From Neptuniibacter sp. (GTDB lineage Bacteria; Pseudomonadota; Gammaproteobacteria; Pseudomonadales; Balneatricaceae): a stretch of DNA of 31,508 nucleotides. Shown in pieces: positions 1 to 7,424 of the stretch. The position numbers and the translations under genes are program-made. Under the pieces are notes generated by a model, which had not been told where the DNA came from, searched no databases, and saw only the letters and a program-made list of their open reading frames with translations. Numbering within the stretch: position 1 is the stretch's first letter; each line of letters starts with the position of its first letter. The DNA lies in the NCBI GenBank assembly GCA_030149405.1, contig JASBRM010000044.1, positions 1 to 31,508 on the forward strand. The letters are read 5' to 3'.

Positions 1-1
1 C

Positions 2-496
2 CCACAGTGCTATACCAACGACATTTTTGTCTTTGGTATGCAGCGTGGTAACGGCGAAACTATTTGGCAGATCAAACAGTATATCGGTTATGTATCTACT
101 GCCCTGCAGTGGGAGTACCGCGTGAGTATCAGCCTGCGTAATGTCATTATCTCTGGCTTCCACGACAGCATTGGCATGTACACTAAGAGCAGTGACAAAG
201 AGAAACAGGTCGCTGACCAGTGGCTTGAACTGCTGGGCATGAAAGATCGTGCGGACCAACCTTACAATCAGCTTTCTTTTGGTGACCAGCGTCTGTTACT
301 TATCGCCCGCGCAATGGTTAAGCACCCTACTCTTTTGATTCTGGATGAGCCTTGTCTGGGTCTTGATGACATCAACCGACAACTGGTTCTAGCGCTCATA
401 GAGAAGATCTGCGCCAGCGGTGAAACAACGGTTCTATATGTGAACCACCATGCAGAAGATCAGATCAGCGGAATAAAGCAGTTCAAAAAGCTTTAA
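2..496 (+). CDS. modF: ModF-type ABC ATPase, 3' part (5' end outside window)
   Basis: The reading frame is open from the left edge, so this is the C-terminal part of a longer protein. About 164 residues are visible, and they match the second nucleotide-binding domain of ModF (PhrA), a tandem-ABC ATPase encoded with molybdate transport genes in E. coli. Recognisable blocks are the N-terminal PQCYTND, GETIWQIK and GYVS, a degenerate signature LSFGDQR in place of LSGGQ, the Walker B segment LLILDEP followed by GLD, and the H-loop region VNHH. Walker A lies upstream of the window. The protein ends in FKKL, somewhat before the end of the E. coli protein as I remember it. The exact role of ModF is unsettled, so a molybdenum link is family knowledge. 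An upstream mod operon is expected but cannot be seen here. Confidence 0.85.
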   Translation, partial: PQCYTNDIFVFGMQRGNGETIWQIKQYIGYVSTALQWEYRVSISLRNVIISGFHDSIGMYTKSSDKEKQVADQWLELLGMKDRADQPYNQLSFGDQRLLLIARAMVKHPTLLILDEPCLGLDDINRQLVLALIEKICASGETTVLYVNHHAEDQISGIKQFKKL

Positions 497-516
497 AACC
501 CACAAAACGCTATAAA

Positions 517-552
517 CAGCTAACTAATTGAGTTTGATCAATTAGTTAGCTG
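517..552. terminator. Perfect 15-bp inverted repeat after modF
   Basis: Arms 517-531 and 538-552 are exact reverse complements (outer bases CAGCTAACTAATTGA) with a 6-base loop. The hairpin starts 21 bases after the modF stop and sits before the pit gene. No T-tract follows (CACCCCC), so it is not a classical intrinsic terminator. It could be a weak or Rho-assisted 3' end, an RNA-protecting stem, or an operator. Confidence 0.45.
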
Positions 553-628
553 CACCCCCAATATTTGTCCGCTATAGTTAGTCCTGACAGTTTGTTGAAT
601 TATCGCCGCAGCACAGGCCACTGCTCAG

Positions 629-1666
629 ATGGAATTGCTCTGGATCTATTTAATTTTTGCGACACTGTTGGTATTGCTGTTTGACTTCACCAACGGCTTC
701 CACGACGCATCTAATATGGTTGCTTCTGTTATAGCGTCCAGAGCTATGACACCTGCCCAATCGGTCCTTATAGTCGGCTTTTTCACCTTCCTTGGCCCCT
801 TACTGGGCGGTACTGCGGTTGCCAACACCATAGGTAAATTTGTGGTGCTGGATGATCTTCCAACTGAACTATCTCTGGCTGTTGTTATTTGCGGGCTTTT
901 TGCCGCGACATTCTGGAATCTGCTCACCTGGTGGCGCGGTCTTCCCTCATCCTCTTCACACGCGTTAGTGGGCGGGCTAGCAGGAGCCGTAGTTATTTCT
1001 GTAGGACCTGACCACGTACTTTGGGGTTTCAGTCAACTCACTCATGGTGAGGTAACAGGGGTCACTAAAGTACTTCTAGCTTTATTTCTCTCACCACTTG
1101 CTGGTTTCTGGGTGGGGTTTATTTTGCAAAGAATCACCCTGTTTTTGTTTCGCGCAGCAAGTCCTTTAATCAATCGGGAACTGCGTGGCGCTCAATGGAT
1201 ATCTACTGCGGGGTTAGCCTTTGCTCATGGCGCAAACGATGCTCAAAAAAGCATGGGTATTTTGACTTTATGCCTGCTGATAAGCGGTGAGATTTCCGAA
1301 TTTATTGTTCCATTCTGGGTTGTTCTGGTCTGCGCCAGTGCAATCACATTAGGTACAGTACTTGGAGGCTGGAGAATCGTTCGCACACTGGCGTTTGCGA
1401 TCTATAAGATACGTCCACTGCACGCGGTTAATTCCCAGCTAAGTTCTGGCGGAGTTGTGTTTATGGCTTCACTGATAGGCGCTCCCGTATCAACAACGCA
1501 TGTAGTTTCGTCATCAATCATGGGACTAGGAGCAGCAGAAAGGCCTAAAGCCGTTCGCTGGAAAAAAGCCAGAGAGATTGCCATGACCTGGCTACTGACA
1601 ATTCCAGGCTCTGCATTCGTTGCTATTGTCTGTATTGGAATTCTTAAACTTTTAGGATCGGTGTGA
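629..1666 (+). CDS. pit: PiT-family inorganic phosphate transporter
   Basis: This is an integral membrane phosphate permease of 345 residues, the usual size for short bacterial Pit proteins. Both PiT signature repeats are present: GFHDASN at residues 23-29 in the first transmembrane region, and FAHGANDAQKSMG at about 198-210. A third conserved block, PVSTTHVVSS, lies near residue 290. Hydrophobic segments fill most of the chain. PiT carriers import phosphate, often as a neutral metal-phosphate complex, by proton or sodium symport. The next gene encodes a DUF47 protein and begins 8 bases after this stop, the standard Pit/DUF47 pairing. The ATG at 629 lacks a strong ribosome site. A TATAGT hexamer at 573-578 is a possible -10 element without a good -35. 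Confidence 0.9.
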   Translation: MELLWIYLIFATLLVLLFDFTNGFHDASNMVASVIASRAMTPAQSVLIVGFFTFLGPLLGGTAVANTIGKFVVLDDLPTELSLAVVICGLFAATFWNLLTWWRGLPSSSSHALVGGLAGAVVISVGPDHVLWGFSQLTHGEVTGVTKVLLALFLSPLAGFWVGFILQRITLFLFRAASPLINRELRGAQWISTAGLAFAHGANDAQKSMGILTLCLLISGEISEFIVPFWVVLVCASAITLGTVLGGWRIVRTLAFAIYKIRPLHAVNSQLSSGGVVFMASLIGAPVSTTHVVSSSIMGLGAAERPKAVRWKKAREIAMTWLLTIPGSAFVAIVCIGILKLLGSV

Positions 1667-1674
1667 GGTTAACT

Positions 1675-2319
1675 ATGAAAAGCAGTAAACCCTCAAATAT
1701 TTTTCAGAAGATACTCGACAGAGTCATTCCTACACCTCCTGATTTTTTCAGCCTTCTGGCCGAACAAAGTGCCATGGTGACGGTGACTATTCGCAACTTG
1801 GATCAATACATGGTCAGCGCTGAACCAGGCCTAGCAGATGAGTTGGCAATTGATGAACACCAGGCCGATACCCTGAAAATACGTAACCTGCATCAACTCA
1901 ACCGCGCCTTTTCAACACCGATTGACCGTGAAGATATTTACCGTGCGATAGTTTCCCTGGACTGGATCATCACCCATTGTAAAAGCACCATCAACGAGAT
2001 GCTTGATCTTGATGTGGCGCCAGACGAACACATGCGCAGGATATTAGAGGAATTATTAGCAGGTTCAGAGGCGCTTGAAAGAGGTTTTAATGCCCTTTCA
2101 ACCTATCCTGCAGACACTCAAAAAGAAGCTCAGGCGGCTCGCCATGCTCACCGCAGGATAGAACGATTCTACCGCCATAGCCTTGCCGAACTGTTTCAGG
2201 GAGAAGTGACAGCAGAGATGCTGAAAAAACGAGAGATCTATCACCACCTTATGGATGGATCACGACACCTGCACCAAACTGCCAATGTGTTACACGATAT
2301 TATGGTGAAGCTGGTCTGA
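1675..2319 (+). CDS. DUF47 (PhoU-like) Pit accessory protein
   Basis: This 214-residue, largely alpha-helical, charged protein belongs to the DUF47/PhoU-like family. Members are almost always encoded next to pit and are thought to modulate its activity. I chose the ATG at 1675 because a GAGG ribosome site sits at 1665-1668 with good spacing. A GTG at 1663 in the same frame would overlap the pit stop and add four residues. Family-like stretches include the N-terminal TPPDFFSLLAEQ and the HRRIERFYRHSL and YHHLMDGSRHLHQTANVLHD helices toward the C-terminus. It is cotranscribed with pit. The regulatory role is family inference. Confidence 0.85.
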   Translation: MKSSKPSNIFQKILDRVIPTPPDFFSLLAEQSAMVTVTIRNLDQYMVSAEPGLADELAIDEHQADTLKIRNLHQLNRAFSTPIDREDIYRAIVSLDWIITHCKSTINEMLDLDVAPDEHMRRILEELLAGSEALERGFNALSTYPADTQKEAQAARHAHRRIERFYRHSLAELFQGEVTAEMLKKREIYHHLMDGSRHLHQTANVLHDIMVKLV

Positions 2320-2353
2320 TTCCCCGTTGATACTGATTCTGCGATGAGATTAA

Positions 2354-3295
2354 TTAATCTTCCTGCGTAACGCTCATTTTCATTACAAAAGACTCACCCG
2401 GCTCAAGAGATTTCAGGTTATCCAGAACATGGGCCGATTCCAGACAGATCATCCGTTGGTAAGCATCATCCGCAAAATTGCTCAGGCGTTTAGCCTTATC
2501 CTGCCATGGATTCCATACCACCATATCGGGTGCATTATCCGCATCCAAAAGTATCGTTCGTTTAAAACCGCTATCACTGAGTCGTACAGCTTTCTCCAGA
2601 TTCTGATAGACCCGATCAACTTCACCATCTATGCAAACCGGAGCCTCATCAGTCTCAGGTTTCCACTCATTCAGTGTATCGAGGTAACGGATACCTTCCA
2701 GACCAGAAACAGAGACAGCCTCTATTTCACTGATATTGAGATAGGTATGTAGTGCCGAAGTAAAACTAAACGGCTTATCACCGGTATTTATAACGGTAAA
2801 TTCAAGTGTTAGCTGCTCAGCAACCGAGACTTTCAGTTGCAGTTTCGCAGCAAACGGCCATTGCGCATCAGGCAATACATTAAGAGAAAGCACCAGTTCC
2901 GTTGTCGATGGGTCAACATGCTCAATGCTGTCCAGATTCCACTCACGACCCCGAACAAAACCATGGGCTAGCGCATCAGCAGGAAATTGTGATTTGACCT
3001 GCTCTGGGTTGCACTCAAGGTTGCCAAACCAGGGCCAGCAGATTGGGATGCCACCGCGCAGCGGTTTACCGGCTTTGAAATCACACTGGTCACTCAGCCA
3101 AAGCAGTGGTTGTTGCCCTTTTTGCTGACCTTTTTGTTGATACTCTGCAACCTGCGCACCTTGTAGGAAGATGGTTGCTTTGGCTGCTTTATTCTCAACG
3201 GCTACCGCAATCAACTGCTTATGAAGCTCAATGCTTATACCCGGCAGCTCACCAAATTTTTGATACAAACCTTGAAGCTGTTCAGCCAAATTCAT
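2354..3295 (-). CDS. yeaD: D-hexose-6-phosphate mutarotase (YeaD-like)
   Basis: A 313-residue aldose-1-epimerase superfamily protein that interconverts alpha and beta anomers of glucose 6-phosphate. Visible landmarks are LRGGIPICWPWFG near residues 80-92, a conserved His in SALHTYLNIS, and the C-terminal ICLESAHV with the likely catalytic Glu. The family uses a His/Glu pair. The ATG at 3295 follows an AAAGGAAA ribosome site; a TTG one codon earlier is less likely. A short tandem repeat (KGQQ twice, about residues 54-61) lies between the first strands and the LWLS segment and is probably a surface-loop expansion. The start is 13 bases after the helicase stop, so it is the last gene of a three-gene operon. 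Confidence 0.85.
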   Translation of the reverse strand: MNLAEQLQGLYQKFGELPGISIELHKQLIAVAVENKAAKATIFLQGAQVAEYQQKGQQKGQQPLLWLSDQCDFKAGKPLRGGIPICWPWFGNLECNPEQVKSQFPADALAHGFVRGREWNLDSIEHVDPSTTELVLSLNVLPDAQWPFAAKLQLKVSVAEQLTLEFTVINTGDKPFSFTSALHTYLNISEIEAVSVSGLEGIRYLDTLNEWKPETDEAPVCIDGEVDRVYQNLEKAVRLSDSGFKRTILLDADNAPDMVVWNPWQDKAKRLSNFADDAYQRMICLESAHVLDNLKSLEPGESFVMKMSVTQED

Positions 3296-3307
3296 CAACG
3301 TTTCCTT

Positions 3308-4549
3308 TTACCTCTTACCCTTACCTAGCGCTCGCTTTTTCGCTCTCTGTTTCTGCGCGCTCTTGCTGTTCTTACGCGAAACTTCGACCACCCGCATAGG
3401 ATCAGGTTCAAAACCTTCCAGCCACTGTTGTGGTAAGCGCGTATCCAGCAAAGCCTCAATCTCTTCCAGCAGGTAGTTTTCCTCCTCAATCAGAAGAGAG
3501 ATAGCTTTACCTTTATGCCCCGCCCGCCCCGTACGGCCGATACGATGCACATAATCCTCGGCCTTGTAGGGCATCTCATAATTAATCACACAGGCAAGCT
3601 GATTAATATCAATGCCACGGGCTGCGACATCAGTAGCTACCAGAACGTGAACCTCAGCCTTTTTAAAAGCATCGAGTGCTTGCTCACGGGCTGTCTGGCT
3701 ACGGTCGGCATGCAGTGATTCACTGGCAATACCAGATTCAGTCAACTGAGCAGCGAGCTGATCCGCCCCCTGCTTGGTGCGGCTGAAGATCATCACCTGT
3801 GACCAGTCACTGCGCTTAATCAGATGGCTGACGATCTCAGTTTTGCGTTCAGGATCGCAGTTATAGATCACCTGCTCTACATGTTCAGCGGTATCATTCC
3901 GCTGATCCACTTCAATCAGCTCAGGTTTTAACAGCAGGTTTTTACCAAACTTGTAGATATTGTCGCTCAGCGTTGCCGAGAACAGCAGTGTTTGTCGCGG
4001 CTGCTTCTCACGTTTCGGCAACTTACTGATCACCATCCGAATCTCATCCTTAAAACCCATATCGAGCATACGGTCTGCTTCATCAAAAACCAGAAGCTCA
4101 ATACTCCTAAGATCAACCGCACGCTTCTTATGCAGATCCAGCAATCGCCCGGGGGTAGCCACCAGCAGATCGATACCTTTTTTGATCTGATCCACCTGCG
4201 GGCCAATCCCCACACCGCCATAGATCACAGCAGAACGAAAACCTGTGCCTTTCGCGTACTTTCTGCAGCTGTCATTCACCTGTTGCGCTAACTCGCGTGT
4301 TGGCGCAAGAATCAGGGCTTTTAAGCATTTACTGTCTTCGCTGAAATCATCAGCAGTCAACAGCTTGTGCAGTATCGGCAGTACAAACGTTGCGGTTTTT
4401 CCGGTACCTGTTTTCGCGCCAACCAACAGATCCTTTCCATCAAGGATGGCTGGAATGCCTTGTAACTGAACCGGCGTTGGTTCGCTGTAACCCGCTTTTT
4501 CAATCGCCTGAAGTAATTGCGGAGAGAGAGGAAGATCGGTAAAAGACAT
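3308..4549 (-). CDS. DEAD-box ATP-dependent RNA helicase (RhlE-like)
   Basis: This 413-residue protein carries the full DEAD-box set: a Q motif GYSEPTPVQ at 20-28, motif I AKTGTGKT at 45-52, Ia PTREL at 83-87, GG at 111-112, Ib TPGR at 132-135, II DEAD at 156-159 and III SAT at 191-193. In the second RecA domain are motif V ATDVAARGID and motif VI HRIGRTGRAG. A short Lys/Arg-rich tail ends in GKGKR. These proteins remodel RNA or RNA-protein complexes in ribosome assembly or mRNA decay. The domain layout is closest to RhlE, but RhlE and other small paralogues cannot be separated by eye, so no symbol is given. The start is one base after the stop of the upstream M50 gene. Confidence 0.9.
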   Translation of the reverse strand: MSFTDLPLSPQLLQAIEKAGYSEPTPVQLQGIPAILDGKDLLVGAKTGTGKTATFVLPILHKLLTADDFSEDSKCLKALILAPTRELAQQVNDSCRKYAKGTGFRSAVIYGGVGIGPQVDQIKKGIDLLVATPGRLLDLHKKRAVDLRSIELLVFDEADRMLDMGFKDEIRMVISKLPKREKQPRQTLLFSATLSDNIYKFGKNLLLKPELIEVDQRNDTAEHVEQVIYNCDPERKTEIVSHLIKRSDWSQVMIFSRTKQGADQLAAQLTESGIASESLHADRSQTAREQALDAFKKAEVHVLVATDVAARGIDINQLACVINYEMPYKAEDYVHRIGRTGRAGHKGKAISLLIEEENYLLEEIEALLDTRLPQQWLEGFEPDPMRVVEVSRKNSKSAQKQRAKKRALGKGKR

Positions 4550-4550
4550 A

Positions 4551-5663
4551 TCAACTCGCCAGTATTCTTAGTGGCAGTGCCAGGGCGCTGTTTTCACCCT
4601 GCCCCAAGTGCCAGATTATCCAGCTTAAGCCACCTACGGTAGCAAAGTACCAGCAGCCAGAAACAATCTGCCCGTATCGATCCAGCGGCAACAGATCACT
4701 GTGGTGACGCTGTTTCCACTCAAACAGTATTTCAATACTGCCTATCGCCAGCAGAAAACCCAGTAAAGCCAGACCAAAGGTATAACTGACCGCCACACCC
4801 GCAATAGCACAGACCACACAAAACAGCAGACCCACCACCGAGTTTACGGAAAAAGAGATGCTTTTCAGTACATGGCCACCATCCAGCGGCAGAACCGGCA
4901 ACATATTAAACAGGTTCAGCAACGCATTAAATGCCGCAAGCCCCGCCAACAGCTCTATATCCGTAATCCAGTACAACACCAGACAAACCAGCGAGAGGAA
5001 CAGACCGTAACATGGCCCCATGATCGAGATATAAACATTCTGCCAGCGGGTGTTTATACGATCATCAGAGACGGCCAAACCGCCGACAAAGGGGATCAGG
5101 TAAATACCTTTCGTTTTCAGGCCAAAACGCTGCATCGCTCGGATATGGCCATATTCATGAAATACCAGACAAAGGATCAGAGCAATCGCAAACTCAATCG
5201 AAAACAACCACGTATAAGCGGCAAGGCTGCCCGCAGCAAACAACACTTTAACCACTTTGGCGCTTTTAAACAGTTTCAGCGCCAGCGAACCCAAACCCAG
5301 AATGCTGAATTTCCTTGGCTGCTTAACCCGGTTAACAAGCTCCTGAGACTCAATATCCTGCTCAGTCACATCACCTTCAGCCAACAACTGCTCACCCACC
5401 TCAAGCTGATAACTCAGCGCAAACGGCTGCCAGTTTAACTTCAGCTTCAGGGTGCAGTTTATCTGCCTGGGTTCAACATCAGCCTCAGCCATCGCCTCAT
5501 TCTGTGCTTGCAGAATAAAACTATGCTCAAAACTCTCACCCGCATCCGCATTAGCACTGATCTGAGACACCAACTGATTGTCCCAATACAACGCCTGCCA
5601 GCCCGCCATCGAGGCCTCCAGACGTAACTCTTTCCCCAGACAATCAATACGTAATAACTGCAC
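4551..5663 (-). CDS. M50 / site-2-protease family membrane protein
   Basis: A membrane zinc-metalloprotease of the M50 family, about 370 residues. Counting from the GTG at 5663, the zinc-binding HEYGH is at 169-173 inside a transmembrane helix, and the second family motif NLFNMLPVLPLDGGH, carrying the third ligand Asp, is at about 250-264. The first ~115 residues are a soluble beta-rich region of unknown function, followed by several hydrophobic segments. There is no PDZ domain as in RseP. A TTG at 5684 is in frame, but it lies at the predicted transcription start of a TATAAT box at 5693-5698. The GTG at 5663 has an AAGG site upstream and is preferred. It probably heads an operon with the helicase and mutarotase genes. 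Its substrate is unknown. Confidence 0.75.
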   Translation of the reverse strand: MQLLRIDCLGKELRLEASMAGWQALYWDNQLVSQISANADAGESFEHSFILQAQNEAMAEADVEPRQINCTLKLKLNWQPFALSYQLEVGEQLLAEGDVTEQDIESQELVNRVKQPRKFSILGLGSLALKLFKSAKVVKVLFAAGSLAAYTWLFSIEFAIALILCLVFHEYGHIRAMQRFGLKTKGIYLIPFVGGLAVSDDRINTRWQNVYISIMGPCYGLFLSLVCLVLYWITDIELLAGLAAFNALLNLFNMLPVLPLDGGHVLKSISFSVNSVVGLLFCVVCAIAGVAVSYTFGLALLGFLLAIGSIEILFEWKQRHHSDLLPLDRYGQIVSGCWYFATVGGLSWIIWHLGQGENSALALPLRILAS

Positions 5664-5692
5664 AACACCAGCCTTCAGATTCAAAGCAGCGG

Positions 5693-5698
5693 ATTATA
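5693..5698 (-). promoter_or_regulatory. Candidate -10 element for the M50-helicase-mutarotase operon
   Basis: Read on the minus strand, this is a perfect TATAAT placed 29 bases before the chosen GTG start. No convincing -35 is seen 16-18 bases upstream. The implied transcription start near 5686 argues against translation beginning at the TTG at 5684. Confidence 0.35.
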
Positions 5699-6019
5699 AC
5701 GGAAAGCCGCACACCAGAAATGCTAAATACATAAAATAGGATGTTCCATTCACCCATTCTCTATGCGACTATCAACGAACCAAGGAGATATCAGGTAGCC
5801 CGCTTTAAAGGATTAAATATTAGTGATTCCTATTAATAATCATTTTTGAGTTTTGAAGCAGAAACACGACAAGCTGTCGTATTTCCGCTCAAAACCAAAT
5901 GCAAAATCCCTTTTAAAGCCCCGATTTATCATCAGTTACCCAGATAATCTCGAATAAACGTTATTGGAGATATATGACACGTTTCGCTTTTCTACAAAGA
6001 CCTTGTCGTATATTTAGCT
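5699..6019. other. Gene-free junction left of the integron cassettes
   Basis: No convincing gene on either strand. The stretch holds two inverted repeats. The first, at 5850-5895, is a 46-base hairpin with about 19 pairs interrupted by single-base mismatches (core ACGACA-AGC-TGTCGT). The second pairs 5970-5979 (ATATATGACA) with 6004-6013 (TGTCGTATAT), 9 of 10 bases, just before the first cassette box. The second could be an eroded attC or an attI-like arm, but no R-type box is found at its left side. TATATT at 6009-6014 could act as a -10 for the cassette genes. Confidence 0.5.
5850..5895. repeat. Long imperfect hairpin
   Basis: Paired blocks are GTTTTGA (5850-5856) with TCAAAAC (5889-5895), GC with GC, GAAA (5861-5864) with TTTC (5882-5885), and ACGACA (5866-5871) with TGTCGT (5875-5880) around an AGC loop. 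Single mismatches or bulges separate the blocks. There is no T-tract on either side and no RYYYAAC/GTTRRRY boxes, so it is neither a classical terminator nor a canonical attC. Confidence 0.5.
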
Positions 6020-6020
6020 G

Positions 6021-6594
6021 TTAGGCCTATAGGAGGCAGATTATGACAATAAAAAAGGAAGCTGCTTATCACGAGGCTTCGCATGCGGTAGTGGCTCATA
6101 AATCCAAATTTCATAGCCTCGTTGGTGATGTAAATTTAGAACAGTATGGAGCAGGTGAGATATTTATATCGCTCTCAAAATCAAAATGTACTTCCGCGGG
6201 GAAAAAATCTACACCTGAAACTCAAAAAGACAAAGAGGTCGCAAAAGAACTGGCTGTTATTTTATGTGCAGGATTGATGGGTGAAATAATCGCAGCTGAA
6301 AAAGATTCTAGTCTTACCCCAAACGAACATTGTGCAGTGCCCGATCATGAGCTTGCTGTGCAACAGCTCGCAATGGCTGGCCTTAGTAAAAAATACGATC
6401 TTCATCAAAATGCAGCTCGAGAAATTCTTAACCAAGAATGGGAAACTGTCGAAAAATTAGCAACCTATCTTTTTGAAAATCATAGTGCAGATCCAACTAA
6501 AATGGCGGAAATCATTGATGCTGCCTAACAATCACATCAACTACGCTCCCTCTGGTCGCCGGACGCTCCTGTCGTCGCGCCGGTTATGTGGGCG
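6021..6594 (+). mobile_element. Integron-type gene cassette 1 (M41-like peptidase)
   Basis: The cassette runs from the T after the crossover G of the left box GTTAGGC (6020-6026) to the G of the right box GTTAAGT (6594-6600), 574 bases. It contains one gene, a short leader with a perfect AGGAGG at 6031-6036, and a 3' attC. The box at the end of the gene, GCCTAAC (6523-6529), is the exact reverse complement of the left-edge GTTAGGC, as expected of a cassette inserted from a circle. The gene stop codon lies inside this box, typical cassette economy. No intI gene is within the window, so whether it is still mobile is unknown. Confidence 0.85.
6043..6528 (+). CDS. Free-standing M41 (FtsH)-like zinc peptidase, cassette gene
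   Basis: A 161-residue protein resembling only the peptidase domain of FtsH. YHEASHAVVAH at residues 9-19 contains an HExxH motif (His10, Glu11, His14) beginning at the tenth residue, like the YHEAGHA start of the M41 domain. A helix ELAVILCAGLMGEIIAAE (about 69-86) corresponds to the FtsH segment containing GGRAAE, and Asp101 in PDHELAVQQ sits where FtsH supplies its third zinc ligand (NDLEQAT). No AAA+ ATPase domain or membrane anchor is present, so substrates are not unfolded by this protein itself. ATG 6043 follows AGGAGG at 6031-6036 by six bases. Base composition is more AT-rich than the flanking core genes. Peptidase activity is inferred; the biological role is unknown. Confidence 0.8.
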   Translation: MTIKKEAAYHEASHAVVAHKSKFHSLVGDVNLEQYGAGEIFISLSKSKCTSAGKKSTPETQKDKEVAKELAVILCAGLMGEIIAAEKDSSLTPNEHCAVPDHELAVQQLAMAGLSKKYDLHQNAAREILNQEWETVEKLATYLFENHSADPTKMAEIIDAA

Positions 6595-6600
6595 TTAAGT
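6523..6600 (+). other. attC recombination site of cassette 1
   Basis: This 78-base site has R'' GCCTAAC (6523-6529, fits RYYYAAC) and R' GTTAAGT (6594-6600, fits GTTRRRY). Inside, L'' CACATCAAC (6533-6541) pairs with L' GTTATGTG (6583-6590), leaving one unpaired C (6538). That extrahelical base is at the same place as in aadA-type and Vibrio attC sites and sets the strand used by integrase. Crossover is expected between G6594 and T6595. Confidence 0.88.
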
Positions 6601-7424
6601 TACTAAGGAGTATATGTGTCAAAGGACATTGCTAAAGACATTGAAAGCGCAACATCTGTTGTTAAAAGCATCCCTGAGTTTTTGAAAGCTGTCACTGATG
6701 TAATGCAAACACCTGGTGGCTGGGTATTACTCGGAGTAGTTTTGGTATGGTTTTTATTAAACAAAGATTTATCTAGGTTTTTAAATATATTCGAAGCAAA
6801 AGAAAAGAAAAGGCTCGACAAGTTGGAAGTTTATGTCAGCAATAAAGATGCTGCTAACGAGGAAGCTCTTGGCGTAATTAAAGATCTCAGAGACGCCCAC
6901 TACTTCAAAGTTGCAACTGATATATATGCAGAAAAAAATCTTCGAGATTCGTTAATTAACCTGCACAAAAGAACTTCACATACCATTAATTGGATAAACA
7001 TAAAAAGAGCTATGCCTTACATCGAAGCAAATTCTGATTACGAAGTAGCTATTAGAGAGCAAAATTGGCGAGAAAAGGCAGGGTATTATTATAATCAAAT
7101 TATAGGTTGGTTATTCTTAGGGTTTGCCACCGCGTTGTCTTTAGTCTACTTATTCTCAAGCAATAAAGAACTTGCTCAGTTTGGCATTTGGATATCTTCA
7201 ACCCTTTTTTGTGCCATCTTCGCTATATTTTCATTTTCGCAAAACTTTCCTATAAGTTCTGCCAAGAAAATTGAAGCAGAGCTGAAGCGTATTCAGGAAG
7301 ATCCTGAAAATGAGCAAACAGAAGGCTCAGAGGAAACGTAACTTAACAAGAATGTCAATCGGAACGCCAAAAGCTACGCTTTTGGTTCCCTACGCTGGCG
7401 CTCCGGCGCCCGCTTAAATGGACG
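6595..7424 (+). mobile_element. Integron-type gene cassette 2 (membrane protein)
   Basis: An 830-base unit from T6595 to G7424. Its left box GTTAAGT (6594-6600) and its own 3' box ACTTAAC (7341-7347) are exact reverse complements, again as needed to close a circle. It carries one gene with its own ribosome site and a 90-base attC. The right outer box GTTAATT departs at one position from GTTRRRY, so this edge may be eroded or be the chromosomal boundary. Confidence 0.82.
6616..7341 (+). CDS. Three-helix membrane protein of unknown function, cassette gene
   Basis: 241 residues, not recognised as a named family. A short amphipathic N-terminus precedes the first transmembrane helix (about residues 34-49, GWVLLGVVLVWFLL). 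A charged, probably helical cytoplasmic or periplasmic region of about 110 residues follows, rich in Lys, Glu and Asp. Two close transmembrane helices come next (about 162-182 and 187-208), then an acidic tail rich in Glu. The gene starts at GTG 6616 after AAGGAG (6605-6610) with five bases of spacing; the overlapping ATG at 6614 is in another frame. The stop codon abuts the attC box. AT-rich codon use fits horizontal origin. Whether it acts with the neighbouring peptidase is unknown; cassette neighbours are usually independent. Confidence 0.75.
   Translation: MSKDIAKDIESATSVVKSIPEFLKAVTDVMQTPGGWVLLGVVLVWFLLNKDLSRFLNIFEAKEKKRLDKLEVYVSNKDAANEEALGVIKDLRDAHYFKVATDIYAEKNLRDSLINLHKRTSHTINWINIKRAMPYIEANSDYEVAIREQNWREKAGYYYNQIIGWLFLGFATALSLVYLFSSNKELAQFGIWISSTLFCAIFAIFSFSQNFPISSAKKIEAELKRIQEDPENEQTEGSEET

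Noticed and set aside
4872..5438. 188-codon open frame on the plus strand
   Set aside because: It lies wholly antisense to the M50 gene, whose HEYGH and LPLDGGH motifs are clear. The product is an unusual Gln/Arg-rich chain with no ribosome site.
5850..5895. Hairpin considered as a third attC site
   Set aside because: It has no RYYYAAC/GTTRRRY boxes, and its stem is too short and too regular for an attC.
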